In this document: piece after piece, positions 26,650-35,654 of the stretch
Layout: every line of letters starts with the position of its first letter
Numbering within the stretch: position 1 is the first letter of the stretch
NCBI GenBank assembly: GCA_944388605.1
Contig: CALXJJ010000011.1
Span: forward strand, 1-44,757
Length of the DNA: 44,757 nt
Source of the DNA: an uncultured Clostridia bacterium
GTDB lineage: Bacteria; Bacillota; Clostridia; TANB77; CAG-508
Direction of reading: 5' to 3'
Notes under the pieces: model-generated
The model's input: the letters and a program-made list of their open reading frames with translations, nothing else
Told to the model about the DNA's origin: nothing
Database searches by the model: none
Program-made: the position numbers and the translations under genes

Positions 26650-27768
26650 TTATTGTTTTACTTGTTTCCTATTTATAAACGCTATTGTAAATATTGAAAA
26701 AGCTATAGAAATTATAGATATTCCTAAATAATTTTGTACACCTGTTTGTGGTGTCTCGTCTTTTTCTTCTTCATCTATTTCTGGTTCTGGAACTATTGTT
26801 TCTACTTTAGAAATTTTTGTATAAATAATTGTATCTGAATTTATAGGTTTACTAAAATCAAATGCAGTGGTATATTTATCGTCTGTAAAGAATCCATCTA
26901 TTGTATAATTTTCCTCTAAAGTAATATGTGATTTTAATAAATCAGCTGTAATAGTTTTTCCTAAATCAACTGTAATTCTATTTGTTTTATTATTTGATAT
27001 TAATGTTATTATTGCTTTTTCTTCATCTGCATTAGCTGTTATTGCTTCTGGTACAGATGTTTCTGCAATTATATTGTTGTTAGCATCTGTTAAAAGTAAT
27101 TTATTACCAGCTAAAGAAACTTTATTTGTTGTATTTGGAGTATTTGTTATTGTAAACTCTGTAAGTTTTCCATTACTAGCTACACGTATTATATTTTCAT
27201 TTGAATCTGATGATAATTTTCCATTCATTACTAAAACTGGATTATTAGTAGCTGCAGAACCTTTATCTATTTCTATTCCATTGTTTGAACCTGTACCATT
27301 ATATCCTAAACGTAAGTCTTTTACTTCAACTTTTCCACCATTCACAAGAACACCACCATATCTAAAGCCTGTTATTGAAACATTATCCAATATTACAGTT
27401 GCACCATCATATGATTGAACACCATATTTAGGTCCATTATTTAAGTTAATATTAACCAAAGTAAGTTTAGCATCAGATAATTGTGCTGTAAACATTGTTT
27501 GATTTCCTGTTGTTGATGTCCATTCAGTAGATCCTGCTACTGTATATCCATTACCATTGATTGTAAGTTCTTTTTGTATTACTATAGGCTTTGTTACTGT
27601 TATATTACTTTGTAATGTAATTGTATCTCCCGAATCTGCACTTGATATAGCATTAAGCAAAGTTTCTTCATCAGTAATTGGAGTTGTAGCACTACTAAAG
27701 TTTGGTAATAATATTAAAAGTGCAAACAATATAATAGAAAGAATTACTAATTTTAATTTATTTCTCAT
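26650..27768 (-). CDS. Cell-wall-anchored surface protein with beta-helix-like region
   Basis: 372 aa from ATG 27768, with AGGAGG upstream. Signal peptide at about 1-26 (ends NFSSATTP). The region at about 35-200 has repeating short beta strands (SGDTITLQSNITVTKPIVIQKELTINGNGYTV, DGATVILDNVSITGF, GGKVEVKDLRLGY), like a right-handed parallel beta-helix. The C-terminus is a sorting signal: acidic stretch, TPQTG, a membrane segment and a basic tail. It overlaps the lspA 3' end and lies just upstream of the class B sortase, so that enzyme is its likely anchor. Adhesin or binding role is a guess. Confidence 0.82.
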   Translation of the reverse strand: MRNKLKLVILSIILFALLILLPNFSSATTPITDEETLLNAISSADSGDTITLQSNITVTKPIVIQKELTINGNGYTVAGSTEWTSTTGNQTMFTAQLSDAKLTLVNINLNNGPKYGVQSYDGATVILDNVSITGFRYGGVLVNGGKVEVKDLRLGYNGTGSNNGIEIDKGSAATNNPVLVMNGKLSSDSNENIIRVASNGKLTEFTITNTPNTTNKVSLAGNKLLLTDANNNIIAETSVPEAITANADEEKAIITLISNNKTNRITVDLGKTITADLLKSHITLEENYTIDGFFTDDKYTTAFDFSKPINSDTIIYTKISKVETIVPEPEIDEEEKDETPQTGVQNYLGISIISIAFSIFTIAFINRKQVKQ

Positions 27769-27772
27769 TATT

Positions 27773-28234
27773 TCACCTCCTATATTCTTTGCTATTATTA
27801 TTATTATCATTTTCTTTGTTTTTATTTATAATTTCAAATATAAATTTTTTCCAAAAAATTAATACACCAATAATTATAAAAACATCAGCTAAATTAAATA
27901 TTGGAAGTTCAAATATCTTTATATAATCAACAACATACCCTCTTATAATTCTATCAATTGTATTACTTATACTTCCAGCAAATATCAAACTAATAGAATT
28001 TGTTAAATACTTATATTTATTAATTATTTTAATAAATATTAAAATAATTAATATACTTAAAAATATTACTAAACAATTATTCATCTTAATTCCAAATACT
28101 ATTCCATTGTTTTGCAAATACTCTAAATAAAAAATATTTTTGATAATTTCAATTTGTTTATTGAGCATAATTTTTTTAATAATTTGATCTGTTATTATTA
28201 ATCCAATACTTATAAAGATAATTTTTTTACACAT
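27773..28234 (-). CDS. lspA: Lipoprotein signal peptidase II
   Basis: Aspartic membrane protease that removes signal peptides from prolipoproteins. 153 aa, four membrane segments. Conserved NGIVFGI, then GSISNTIDR and FNLADVFIIIG with the two catalytic aspartates. The hydrophilic Asn/Lys-rich tail carries the ribosome binding site for the surface-protein gene, whose ATG is five bases past its stop. Confidence 0.95.
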   Translation of the reverse strand: MCKKIIFISIGLIITDQIIKKIMLNKQIEIIKNIFYLEYLQNNGIVFGIKMNNCLVIFLSILIILIFIKIINKYKYLTNSISLIFAGSISNTIDRIIRGYVVDYIKIFELPIFNLADVFIIIGVLIFWKKFIFEIINKNKENDNNNNSKEYRR

Positions 28235-28336
28235 AATCTCATCCTTTTTATTGTATAAGGAAATTTCATAATTTTCCTTGAATCATACAAGCAATAATTT
28301 TCTACTAATAACTAATAATATAATGTGCAAAAAAAT

Positions 28337-28397
28337 AAAAAAAACACCTATTTTTGAATTATACTAATTAGAGTATAGTTCATTTTGGTGTTTTTTT
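28337..28397 (-). terminator. Bidirectional terminator after ppdK
   Basis: AAAAAAACACC (about 28337-28348) pairs with GGTGTTTTTTT (28387-28397), with an inner GAATTATACT/AGTATAGTTC stem. T-runs flank it on both strands. The minus-strand reading serves ppdK. Confidence 0.85.
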
Positions 28398-28408
28398 AAT
28401 ATATAATT

Positions 28409-31033
28409 CTATTTTGGATTTTTAATAGCTGCTTGAGCTGCTGCTAATCTTGCAATAGGAACTCTAAACGGTGAACATGAAACATATGTTAATCCTATAT
28501 CATGGCAAAATTCAACTGTTGGTGGATTACCTCCATGTTCTCCACATATTCCTAGCTTAATATCTGGTCTAGTTTTTCTGCCTAATTCAACTGCCATTTT
28601 TACTAATTTACCAACTCCTACTTGGTCTAATTTATTAAATGGATCAAATTCATATATTCTTTTATCATAATATGCTCCTAGAAATTTTCCTGCATCATCC
28701 CTACTAAAACCAAATGTCATTTGTGTTAAATCATTTGTTCCAAATGAGAAAAATTCGGCTTCTTTTGCTATTTCATCAGCTGTCAATGCAGCTCTTGGAA
28801 TTTCTATCATAGTTCCAACATGATAATCTAAACTTACACCAGAATTTTTTATAACTTCATCTGCTGTTCTTGTTATAATATCTTTAACATATCTCATTTC
28901 TTTTATATCACCAATTAGAGGTATCATTATCTCTGGAACTACATTCATTCCTTGTTTATTTACATTTATTGCTGCCTGTATAATAGCCTTTGTTTGCATT
29001 TCTCCTATTTCTGGATACGTAACATCTAGTCTACAACCTCTATGTCCCATCATTGGATTAAATTCATGCAAACTATCTACTACATTTTTTAATTCTTGAA
29101 AACTCATTCCCATATCTTTTGCAAGTTCATCTATTTCTTCATCTGTATGTGGAACAAACTCATGTAATGGTGGATCTAATAAACGTATTGTTACTGGGTA
29201 TCCTTCCATTGCTTTATACAATCCTTCAAAATCTTGCCTTTGCATTGGTAATATCTTTTCAAGAGCTTTTGATCTTTGTTCAGGTGTTTTTGATACTATC
29301 ATTTCCCTTATTGCTGTAATTCTATCAGGAGCAAAAAACATGTGTTCTGTTCTACATAATCCTATACCTTCTGCACCAAATGCATATGCTTGTTTAGCAT
29401 CTTTAGGAGTATCTGCATTAGTTCTTACCTTTAATTTTCTATAACTGTCTGCCCATCCCATTAATCTTGCAAAATCACCTGTTACAGTTGCAGCAACAGT
29501 TTCTATTTTTTCACCATATATATTTCCTGTGCTACCATCTAAAGAAATATAATCTCCTTCATGAAATTCTCTTCCTTCTGTAGTTTTAAAAGTTTTTTCC
29601 TCTTCATTTACTGTTATTTCAGAACAACCAGCTACACAGCATGTTCCCATACCTCTTGCTACAACTGCTGCATGTGAAGTCATTCCTCCTCTTACAGTTA
29701 ATACACCTTTACAAACATTCATTCCATCTATATCTTCTGGAGAAGTCTCTAATCTTACTAATATAAGTTCTTTTTCTCCTTTATTGTGTAATTCCACAGC
29801 TCTGTCTGCTGTAAACACAATCTTTCCAGTTGCAGCACCTGGTGATGCAGCTAAACCTTTAGCTACTACTTGTGCTTTATTTAATTTTTCAATATCAAAA
29901 TTCGGATGTAATAATTGATCCAAACTGTTGGGTTCTACCCTCAATACAGCTTCTTTTTCAGTTATCATTCCTTCATCTACTAAATCAACTGCAATTTTTA
30001 AAGCTGCTGTCGCTGTTCTCTTTCCACTTCTAGTTTGTAAGAAATATAATTTACCCTTTTCTATGGTGAATTCCATATCTTGCATATCTCTATAATGTTC
30101 TTCCAATTTTTTTGCATAATTTACAAAATCATTATATGCTACTTCATTTTCTTGTTTCAATGTTTCTATAGACTGAGGTGTACGTATTCCTGCAACAACA
30201 TCTTCTCCTTGTGCATTCATTAAATATTCTCCAAAAATATGATTCTCTCCAGTTGCTGGATTTCTTGTAAATGCTACACCAGTTCCACAATCATTTCCCA
30301 TATTTCCAAATACCATTTCTTGAACATTTACAGCTGTTCCCCAATTGCTTGGAATATCATTTAATCTTCTATATGTTATTGCTCTTGGATTATTCCATGA
30401 TCTAAACACTGCTTTTACTGATTCTTTTAATTGATAAACTGAATCTTGAGGAAAATCTTCATGCTTATAATCTTTATATATGCCCTTAAATACCTTTACT
30501 AAATCTTTTAAATCGTTTGCATCCATATCTGTATCCAATTTTAATCCTCTTTGCTCTTTCTTTAAATCTATAGCTTGTTCAAACAAATATTTTGGTATTT
30601 CCATAACTACATCACTAAACATTTGAATAAATCTTCTATAACTGTCATAAGCAAATCTCTCATTCTTTTTGGCTATTGTTTCTACTACTTCATCATTAAT
30701 ACCTAAATTTAATATTGTATCCATCATTCCAGGCATAGATGCTCTTGCTCCAGAACGAACAGAAACAAGAAGCGGATTCTCTTTATCACCTAATTTTTTT
30801 CCACTCATTTCTTCTAGTTTTTTCAATGCATCAAATATTTGATTTTCAATGTCTTGTGAAATTTTTTCTCCATCTTCATAATATTTAATACAAGCTTCTG
30901 TTGTCACTGTAAATCCTTGTGGAATTGGCAAACCTAAATTTGTCATTTCTGCTAAATTAGCACCTTTTCCTCCTAATAATTCTCTCATTTGGGCATTTCC
31001 TTCTCTAAACAGATAAACATATTTTTTATCCAT
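28409..31033 (-). CDS. ppdK: Pyruvate, phosphate dikinase
   Basis: Interconverts pyruvate, ATP and phosphate with phosphoenolpyruvate, AMP and pyrophosphate; in anaerobes it often runs in glycolysis. 874 aa, full length. N-terminal ATP-grasp domain (LLGGKGANLAEMTNLGLPIPQGFTVTT, SVRSGARASMPGMMDTILN), central swivelling domain with the phosphorylated His in GGMTSHAAVVARGMGTCCVAG near 455, and the C-terminal PEP-binding barrel with GLCRTEHMFF and GGNPPTVEFCHDIGLTYVSCSPFRVPIARLAAAQAA. AAGGAGGT before the ATG. Monocistronic. I saw no CGG in its frame. Confidence 0.97.
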   Translation of the reverse strand: MDKKYVYLFREGNAQMRELLGGKGANLAEMTNLGLPIPQGFTVTTEACIKYYEDGEKISQDIENQIFDALKKLEEMSGKKLGDKENPLLVSVRSGARASMPGMMDTILNLGINDEVVETIAKKNERFAYDSYRRFIQMFSDVVMEIPKYLFEQAIDLKKEQRGLKLDTDMDANDLKDLVKVFKGIYKDYKHEDFPQDSVYQLKESVKAVFRSWNNPRAITYRRLNDIPSNWGTAVNVQEMVFGNMGNDCGTGVAFTRNPATGENHIFGEYLMNAQGEDVVAGIRTPQSIETLKQENEVAYNDFVNYAKKLEEHYRDMQDMEFTIEKGKLYFLQTRSGKRTATAALKIAVDLVDEGMITEKEAVLRVEPNSLDQLLHPNFDIEKLNKAQVVAKGLAASPGAATGKIVFTADRAVELHNKGEKELILVRLETSPEDIDGMNVCKGVLTVRGGMTSHAAVVARGMGTCCVAGCSEITVNEEEKTFKTTEGREFHEGDYISLDGSTGNIYGEKIETVAATVTGDFARLMGWADSYRKLKVRTNADTPKDAKQAYAFGAEGIGLCRTEHMFFAPDRITAIREMIVSKTPEQRSKALEKILPMQRQDFEGLYKAMEGYPVTIRLLDPPLHEFVPHTDEEIDELAKDMGMSFQELKNVVDSLHEFNPMMGHRGCRLDVTYPEIGEMQTKAIIQAAINVNKQGMNVVPEIMIPLIGDIKEMRYVKDIITRTADEVIKNSGVSLDYHVGTMIEIPRAALTADEIAKEAEFFSFGTNDLTQMTFGFSRDDAGKFLGAYYDKRIYEFDPFNKLDQVGVGKLVKMAVELGRKTRPDIKLGICGEHGGNPPTVEFCHDIGLTYVSCSPFRVPIARLAAAQAAIKNPK

Positions 31034-31079
31034 ATACTTTTTACCTCCTTAATATTTATAAAATAAAAATACATATTAA

Positions 31080-31146
31080 ATTGTGTGCAGTCGTTAGAGC
31101 GTAGCGACTTTTATACAATAGGAAAGGATAACTTTCCTATTGTATA
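31080..31146 (+). repeat. Partial dispersed repeat with hairpin
   Basis: Core TTGTGTGCAGTCGTTAGAGC and GTAGCGACTT followed by the hairpin at 31112-31146 (TATACAATAGGAAAG, loop GATAA, complement). It is almost identical to the 3' part of the copy at 40123-40283, only a few bases differing over about 70. The head module with inverted-repeat arms is absent. Confidence 0.88.
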
Positions 31147-31147
31147 A

Positions 31148-31207
31148 AAAAAGCATATACTATATTATACTTTTTATCATACTTGTATTATATAGTATAT
31201 GCTTTTT
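31148..31207 (-). terminator. Terminator of glyS
   Basis: AAAAAGCATATACTATAT (31148-31165) and its perfect 18-base complement (31190-31207) form a long stem. On the minus strand it ends in a run of T. It lies 70 bases after the glyS stop. Confidence 0.85.
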
Positions 31208-31278
31208 ATTTGCAATTTATTTAAAAAATTTTCTTAAAATTTTATTGTACTATTAATTAATTTTTTAAGTATTAAAAA

Positions 31279-32661
31279 TTAAAATCTTATTTTCTCTTCA
31301 ATATATCTCTCTAATTCATCTATTTTTATTCTTTCTTGTTCCATAGTATCTCTATCTCTAACAGTTACACAATTATCTTCTAAAGTGTCAAAATCTATTG
31401 TTACACAATATGGTGTACCTATTTCATCTTCTCTTCTATATCTTTTTCCAATACTTCCTGTTTCATCATAATCACACATAAAACTTTTTGATAATTTTTT
31501 ATAAACTTCTTCAGCTTTTTCAGATAATTTTTTAGAAAGTGGCAATACCGCAACTTTATATGGAGCTAATGCAGGATGTAAATGAAGAACTATTCTTGTA
31601 TCTCCTTCTGCAATTTCTTCTTCATCATAACTGTTACATAAAAATGCAAGTGTTACTCTATCACATCCTAGTGAAGGCTCTATACAATATGGAACATATT
31701 TTTCATTTGTTTCTGGATCAAGATAATTCATATCTTCTTTTGAAAACTCCATATGTTTACTTAAGTCATAATCTGTTCTATCAGCAATTCCCCATAGTTC
31801 TCCCCATCCAAATGGGAATGCAAATTCTATATCAGTTGTTGCTTTACTGTAAAAAACAAGTTCTTCTTTACTATGATCCCTTAAACGTATATTTTCTTCT
31901 TTTATTCCTAGAGATAATAGAAAATCCTTACAATAATTTTTCCAGTAATCAAACCATTCTAAATCTGTACCAGGCTTACAAAAAAATTCTAGTTCCATTT
32001 GCTCAAATTCACGTGTTCTAAATGTAAAATTTCCTGGTGTAATTTCATTTCTAAATGCTTTTCCTATTTGCCCAATTCCTAAAGGTAATTTTTTTCTTGT
32101 TGTTCTTAATACATTTTTAAAATTAACAAATATACCTTGTGCAGTTTCTGGTCTTAAATAAATAGTTGCTGCACTATCTTCTGTAACTCCTTGAAATGTT
32201 TTAAACATTAAATTGAATTTTCTTATTCCAGTAAAATTTTCTTTTCCACAATTAGGGCATGATATGTGATTATTTTTCATATATTCAATCATTTTTTCGT
32301 CTGACCAACCGTCAACTATCTCTTCACAATTATGTTTGCGCATCCACTCTTCTATCAATTTATCTGCTCTGTGCCTTGTTTTACATTCTTTACAATCTAT
32401 CAATGGATCTGAAAATCCAGATAAATGCCCTGATGCTTCCCATGTTTTTGGATTCATTAATATTGCACAATCTAATCCAACATTATGTTTGTTTTCTTGT
32501 ACAAATTTTTTCATCCATATTTTTTTTACATTATTTTTCAATTCCACTCCCAGTGGACCATAATCCCATGTATTTGCAAGTCCTCCATAAATTTCAGAAC
32601 CTGGATATACATATCCTCTATTTTTACATAAATTCACTATCTTTTCCATGTTTTCTAACAT
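31279..32661 (-). CDS. glyS: Glycyl-tRNA synthetase, dimeric class II type
   Basis: Charges tRNA-Gly. 460 aa from ATG 32661, which follows AGAGGT; an earlier in-frame start at 32679 has no SD. This is the alpha2, eukaryote/archaea-like form found in many Bacillota, not the alpha2beta2 GlyQ/GlyS form. Motifs: [30 protein letters not shown] at the N-terminus, [29 protein letters not shown] near 170, [25 protein letters not shown] near 210 and EPSLGCDRV near 330. [11 protein letters not shown] suggests a zinc site. No T-box lies upstream. Confidence 0.96.
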   Translation of the reverse strand: MLENMEKIVNLCKNRGYVYPGSEIYGGLANTWDYGPLGVELKNNVKKIWMKKFVQENKHNVGLDCAILMNPKTWEASGHLSGFSDPLIDCKECKTRHRADKLIEEWMRKHNCEEIVDGWSDEKMIEYMKNNHISCPNCGKENFTGIRKFNLMFKTFQGVTEDSAATIYLRPETAQGIFVNFKNVLRTTRKKLPLGIGQIGKAFRNEITPGNFTFRTREFEQMELEFFCKPGTDLEWFDYWKNYCKDFLLSLGIKEENIRLRDHSKEELVFYSKATTDIEFAFPFGWGELWGIADRTDYDLSKHMEFSKEDMNYLDPETNEKYVPYCIEPSLGCDRVTLAFLCNSYDEEEIAEGDTRIVLHLHPALAPYKVAVLPLSKKLSEKAEEVYKKLSKSFMCDYDETGSIGKRYRREDEIGTPYCVTIDFDTLEDNCVTVRDRDTMEQERIKIDELERYIEEKIRF

Positions 32662-32719
32662 ATTAATACCTCTTCTCAATTAATAATTTTTAAAATTATA
32701 TCAATTTTAAATTTTTTTG

Positions 32720-34463
32720 TCAATTTGTTGATTTTGTCATAATATAATAATCACCATATTGTGTTTTAGTACATCCTATTTCTTGTAACTTGTTTATAAA
32801 TACTTCATATTCTTTTCCAACAATATAAATTACATCTCTATTTTTCTCTATAACTTCTACCGCTTCTTCATTATTAATTATATAATTATAATTTGATATT
32901 TTTTGTGTTATTCTTGCTATTCCGTATTTGTTTATATTTATATGTATCCTTAAATTCTTGTGGAGATACTTTTTTTGCAAATGCACTATATATATATGGA
33001 GAAGATTTATTTACAAGTAAATACTTTTCTTTGCTTTTAGTTTCTTCATTTTCTTCTAATTTTCTTGTTATATCCATTAAATATCTATCTTCATACCAAT
33101 TATCCATATATATTCCATCTACTGTATAATAATAATACTCAAAGTTTATAAATAATATCATTATCATAACAAAAAAGGCTATTAAAATAAATTTTGAATT
33201 CCTTGCTATGTTTAATATTGCTATTGCTACAAAATACAATATAGGAATATATAATGCATTTGCTTTATTAGCTGTTGGTATTTTTGTTGTGAGCAATCCT
33301 AATAATATTGTAGTAAATGTTATTACCATTATGGCATTTATATTAAATTCTTTTTTCTTTATACTTTTTATTGTATCTGCTAATCCCCATATATATCCTA
33401 TTATAAATAATGGTATATACATCGGATATATAGTTTGTTCTCCCATAAAAATAGTTTTTATACTAGATATTCCTTCTTTAAAAATATTAAAGAAGTTTAT
33501 ATCTTGTACTCTAAATTCACTTAATATTGGTAGTGAAAATATTCCTAAATTTGTATTTTGTACTATTCCATAATTTAACAAAATAAAATATATCAGAGGA
33601 AAAGCTAATATTGCTATTGGTAATCCTAAAATAAATATTTGCTTAATATTTATTTTCTTTAAATATAACATATATATTATATATCCAATTAAGAATATTG
33701 GAATAGTTATCCATGCTAAACAATATGTATACAAAGTTAGCCCTATAAATATTCCTGAAATAAAAAATTGGTAACTTTTTTTTGCTTTTATCATAAAATA
33801 CAAAGAAATCATTAACATTCCTGCAAATAAGTTACAGTCTAATGCTTGCCTAGCATTTACAATATTCCATGGACATGTTAATATTAAAAATATAAATATT
33901 AATGCCATTTTTTTATTATTTTTGCATGTAACATTATTCATATTTAATTTAGTTACAATTAAATATGAAGCTAAAACTGATAAAATATATATTAATAACA
34001 CTGGTAGTCTAAATGCTATTGTATTTACTCCAATTATTTTATAAAACAATACTGTTAAGTATGTACATAATACGCTTTGTCCTTGTCCAAAATTTGTTAA
34101 ATATAATGGATATTGATTTCCATATCTATCTGTTCCATATTCAGATATACAATAAGCATCATATGCCATTCCTATTTCATCTACACCTACATATGTTGGT
34201 ATTTCACCAAATTTATATATGACTGTAAAGAATACAATTACTATTAAAAACAACCATATTTTTTTACTATGGTTACTAAAAAATTGCTCTATTTCACTTT
34301 TGTTTTCTTCATTTATTCTTGAATTTAATAATTCTCCTGAAAACTCACATACAATATTTGATGGCTTTTTTACACTATTTTTTTCATCTTTATATATTTT
34401 TATTACAAAAATTATTAGTATTAATAATATAAATATAATTGATATTCCATCTAATACTCCCAT
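32720..34463 (-). CDS. GT-C membrane glycosyltransferase (PMT/ArnT-like), read through a CGG +1 shift
   Basis: Probable dolichyl/undecaprenyl-phosphate-sugar-dependent glycosyltransferase. 580 aa after the shift. Start at ATG 34463, five bases after GGAGG. About 12 membrane segments, with acidic residues in the first outer loop (PTYVGVDEIGMAYDAYCISEYGTDRYGNQYPLYL) as in the GT-C fold. The C-terminal soluble part reaches KYKQI; triplet reading then gives RNSKNNTKNIKL and stops at 32886. Skipping the C at 32934 joins it to GIARITQKISNYNYIINNEEAVEVIEK...YYIMTKSTN, otherwise an 88-aa fragment with no start of its own. Confidence 0.8.
32931..32934 (-). other. CGGA +1 frameshift site in the GT-C glycosyltransferase
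   Basis: In frame: AAA CAA ATA CGG AAT AGC. Skipping C gives ATA GGA ATA GCA AGA ATA and 71 codons of further open frame. The extension is soluble with alternating strands and helices and no stop, as expected for a real domain. Confidence 0.75.
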
Positions 34464-34561
34464 AACATCCTCCATATTTTCTTTAGTCTTATTCCATCAA
34501 TTATTCTTTTATGATAATAACACAATTATATAAAAATAACAAGGACAATGAGAAATAAATA

Positions 34562-34691
34562 TAAATTTGTTTCTAAGCCAATCTTGCAAAGTCAAAATTG
34601 TGTGCAATGGATTTAATATAGTAGGAAAAGTAAGTATGAGAATTTCCTACTATATTAATACAATAGGAGAGTATTACTTTCCTATTGTATT
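34562..34691 (+). repeat. Dispersed repeat with two hairpins, overlapping the DUF1294 gene end
   Basis: Right-arm remnant TAAATTTGTTTCTAAG, core GTCAAAATTGTGTGCAATGG, hairpin 1 (34615-34656, arms AATATAGTAGGAAA and complement) and hairpin 2 (34657-34691, arms like the AATACAATAGGAAAG stem at 40 kb). The second hairpin contains the last codons and stop of the DUF1294 gene. Confidence 0.85.
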
Positions 34692-34958
34692 TAAATATAT
34701 TATAAGTACTATTTGTAATATTAAAATTACTGGTATTCCTACTGTAAACTTTAGTTTTTTAGTTTTATGTCTAAAAGTATACATACCTATTAATGCTCCT
34801 ACACTTCCACCTAGAATTGAAACTAGAATTAAAGCTTTTTCTGATATTCTCCATAAATTTTTTTCTGCTTTTTTCTTATCTATAAAAAACATTAGAATAG
34901 ATAAAAAATTTACTACAACAAAATATATAATTATATTTTTAATACTAAAAATATCCAT
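34674..34958 (-). CDS. DUF1294 family membrane protein
   Basis: 94 aa from ATG 34958; AGGAAGGA lies upstream and abuts the ATG at 34970. Three or four membrane segments, with the family pattern FFIDKKKAEKNLWRISEKALILVSILGGSVGALIGMYTFRHKTKKLKFTVGIPVIL. Function unknown. Its last codons (LNTIGK, stop) lie inside the dispersed-repeat hairpin, so the repeat seems to have supplied the present C-terminus. It follows the hypothetical gene at 34977 closely. Confidence 0.85.
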   Translation of the reverse strand: MDIFSIKNIIIYFVVVNFLSILMFFIDKKKAEKNLWRISEKALILVSILGGSVGALIGMYTFRHKTKKLKFTVGIPVILILQIVLIIYLNTIGK

Positions 34959-34976
34959 TCTTAATCTCATTCCTTC

Positions 34977-35534
34977 CTATCTTTCGTTTCTATCATCATT
35001 ATATCTCTTTCTTTCATTCTGACTTTTTATATATTCTTTTACTAGTGCCTCCAAATCTATTCTTCCTTCTTTTGCAACTTCAAGTATTGCTTCTTGTGCT
35101 TTTTTTCCACTTTTTATTTTCTTATCTATCTCTTTTAATGCCCTCGGTTTAGTCATTATTCCATATTCTATACCTATATCTTTTATTGTTTGTTTACTTT
35201 TTCTAAATTTTATTTCTAAGAATTCATAAGATTTTAGCTTTCTCAATTCTTGTATAATTTCTTTATGATCGTTTTCATTTAAAATATTATCTTTTATTCC
35301 TTTTGCATGTACATTACAAATAACTGCTGTTCTTTCTATTGCTTTTTCTATATCAATTCCCTCTGCTATAAAATTATTAAAAGTTCTTCTTACATTTGTC
35401 CTGGTCGCTATATCATTTTTTCTTCCTACATTGCCAATACTATTAATTGACAAATTTAAATCTTCTGCTATTGATTTTCTATGTTCAACATTTTTTAACC
35501 TTTCAATAATCTCAGCTCTTCTATCTTTTTTCAT
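34977..35534 (-). CDS. Hypothetical protein with possible helix-turn-helix segments
   Basis: 185 aa from ATG 35534, after GGTGATGGA; ATGs just upstream are possible. Highly charged and helical. RKSIAEDLNLSINSIGNVGRKNDIATRTNVRRTFNNFI and KFRKSKQTIKDIGIEYGIMTKPRALKEIDKKI look like helix-turn-helix segments, so nucleic-acid binding is plausible, but I do not recognise a family. It probably shares a transcript with the DUF1294 gene. Confidence 0.6.
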   Translation of the reverse strand: MKKDRRAEIIERLKNVEHRKSIAEDLNLSINSIGNVGRKNDIATRTNVRRTFNNFIAEGIDIEKAIERTAVICNVHAKGIKDNILNENDHKEIIQELRKLKSYEFLEIKFRKSKQTIKDIGIEYGIMTKPRALKEIDKKIKSGKKAQEAILEVAKEGRIDLEALVKEYIKSQNERKRYNDDRNER

Positions 35535-35654
35535 ATATTCCATCACCAATATATAATTTTACCACATATTATATATTATGTAAATGATTTTAAATAAATT
35601 TTGTAACTATTATGACTATATCTTTTAATAATAGTCATAATAATTACAAAATTT

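Noticed and set aside
32720-32986. A separate 88-aa gene after the GT-C glycosyltransferase
   Set aside because: It overlaps the upstream frame, has no SD before its possible start, and joins in frame through the CGG skip.
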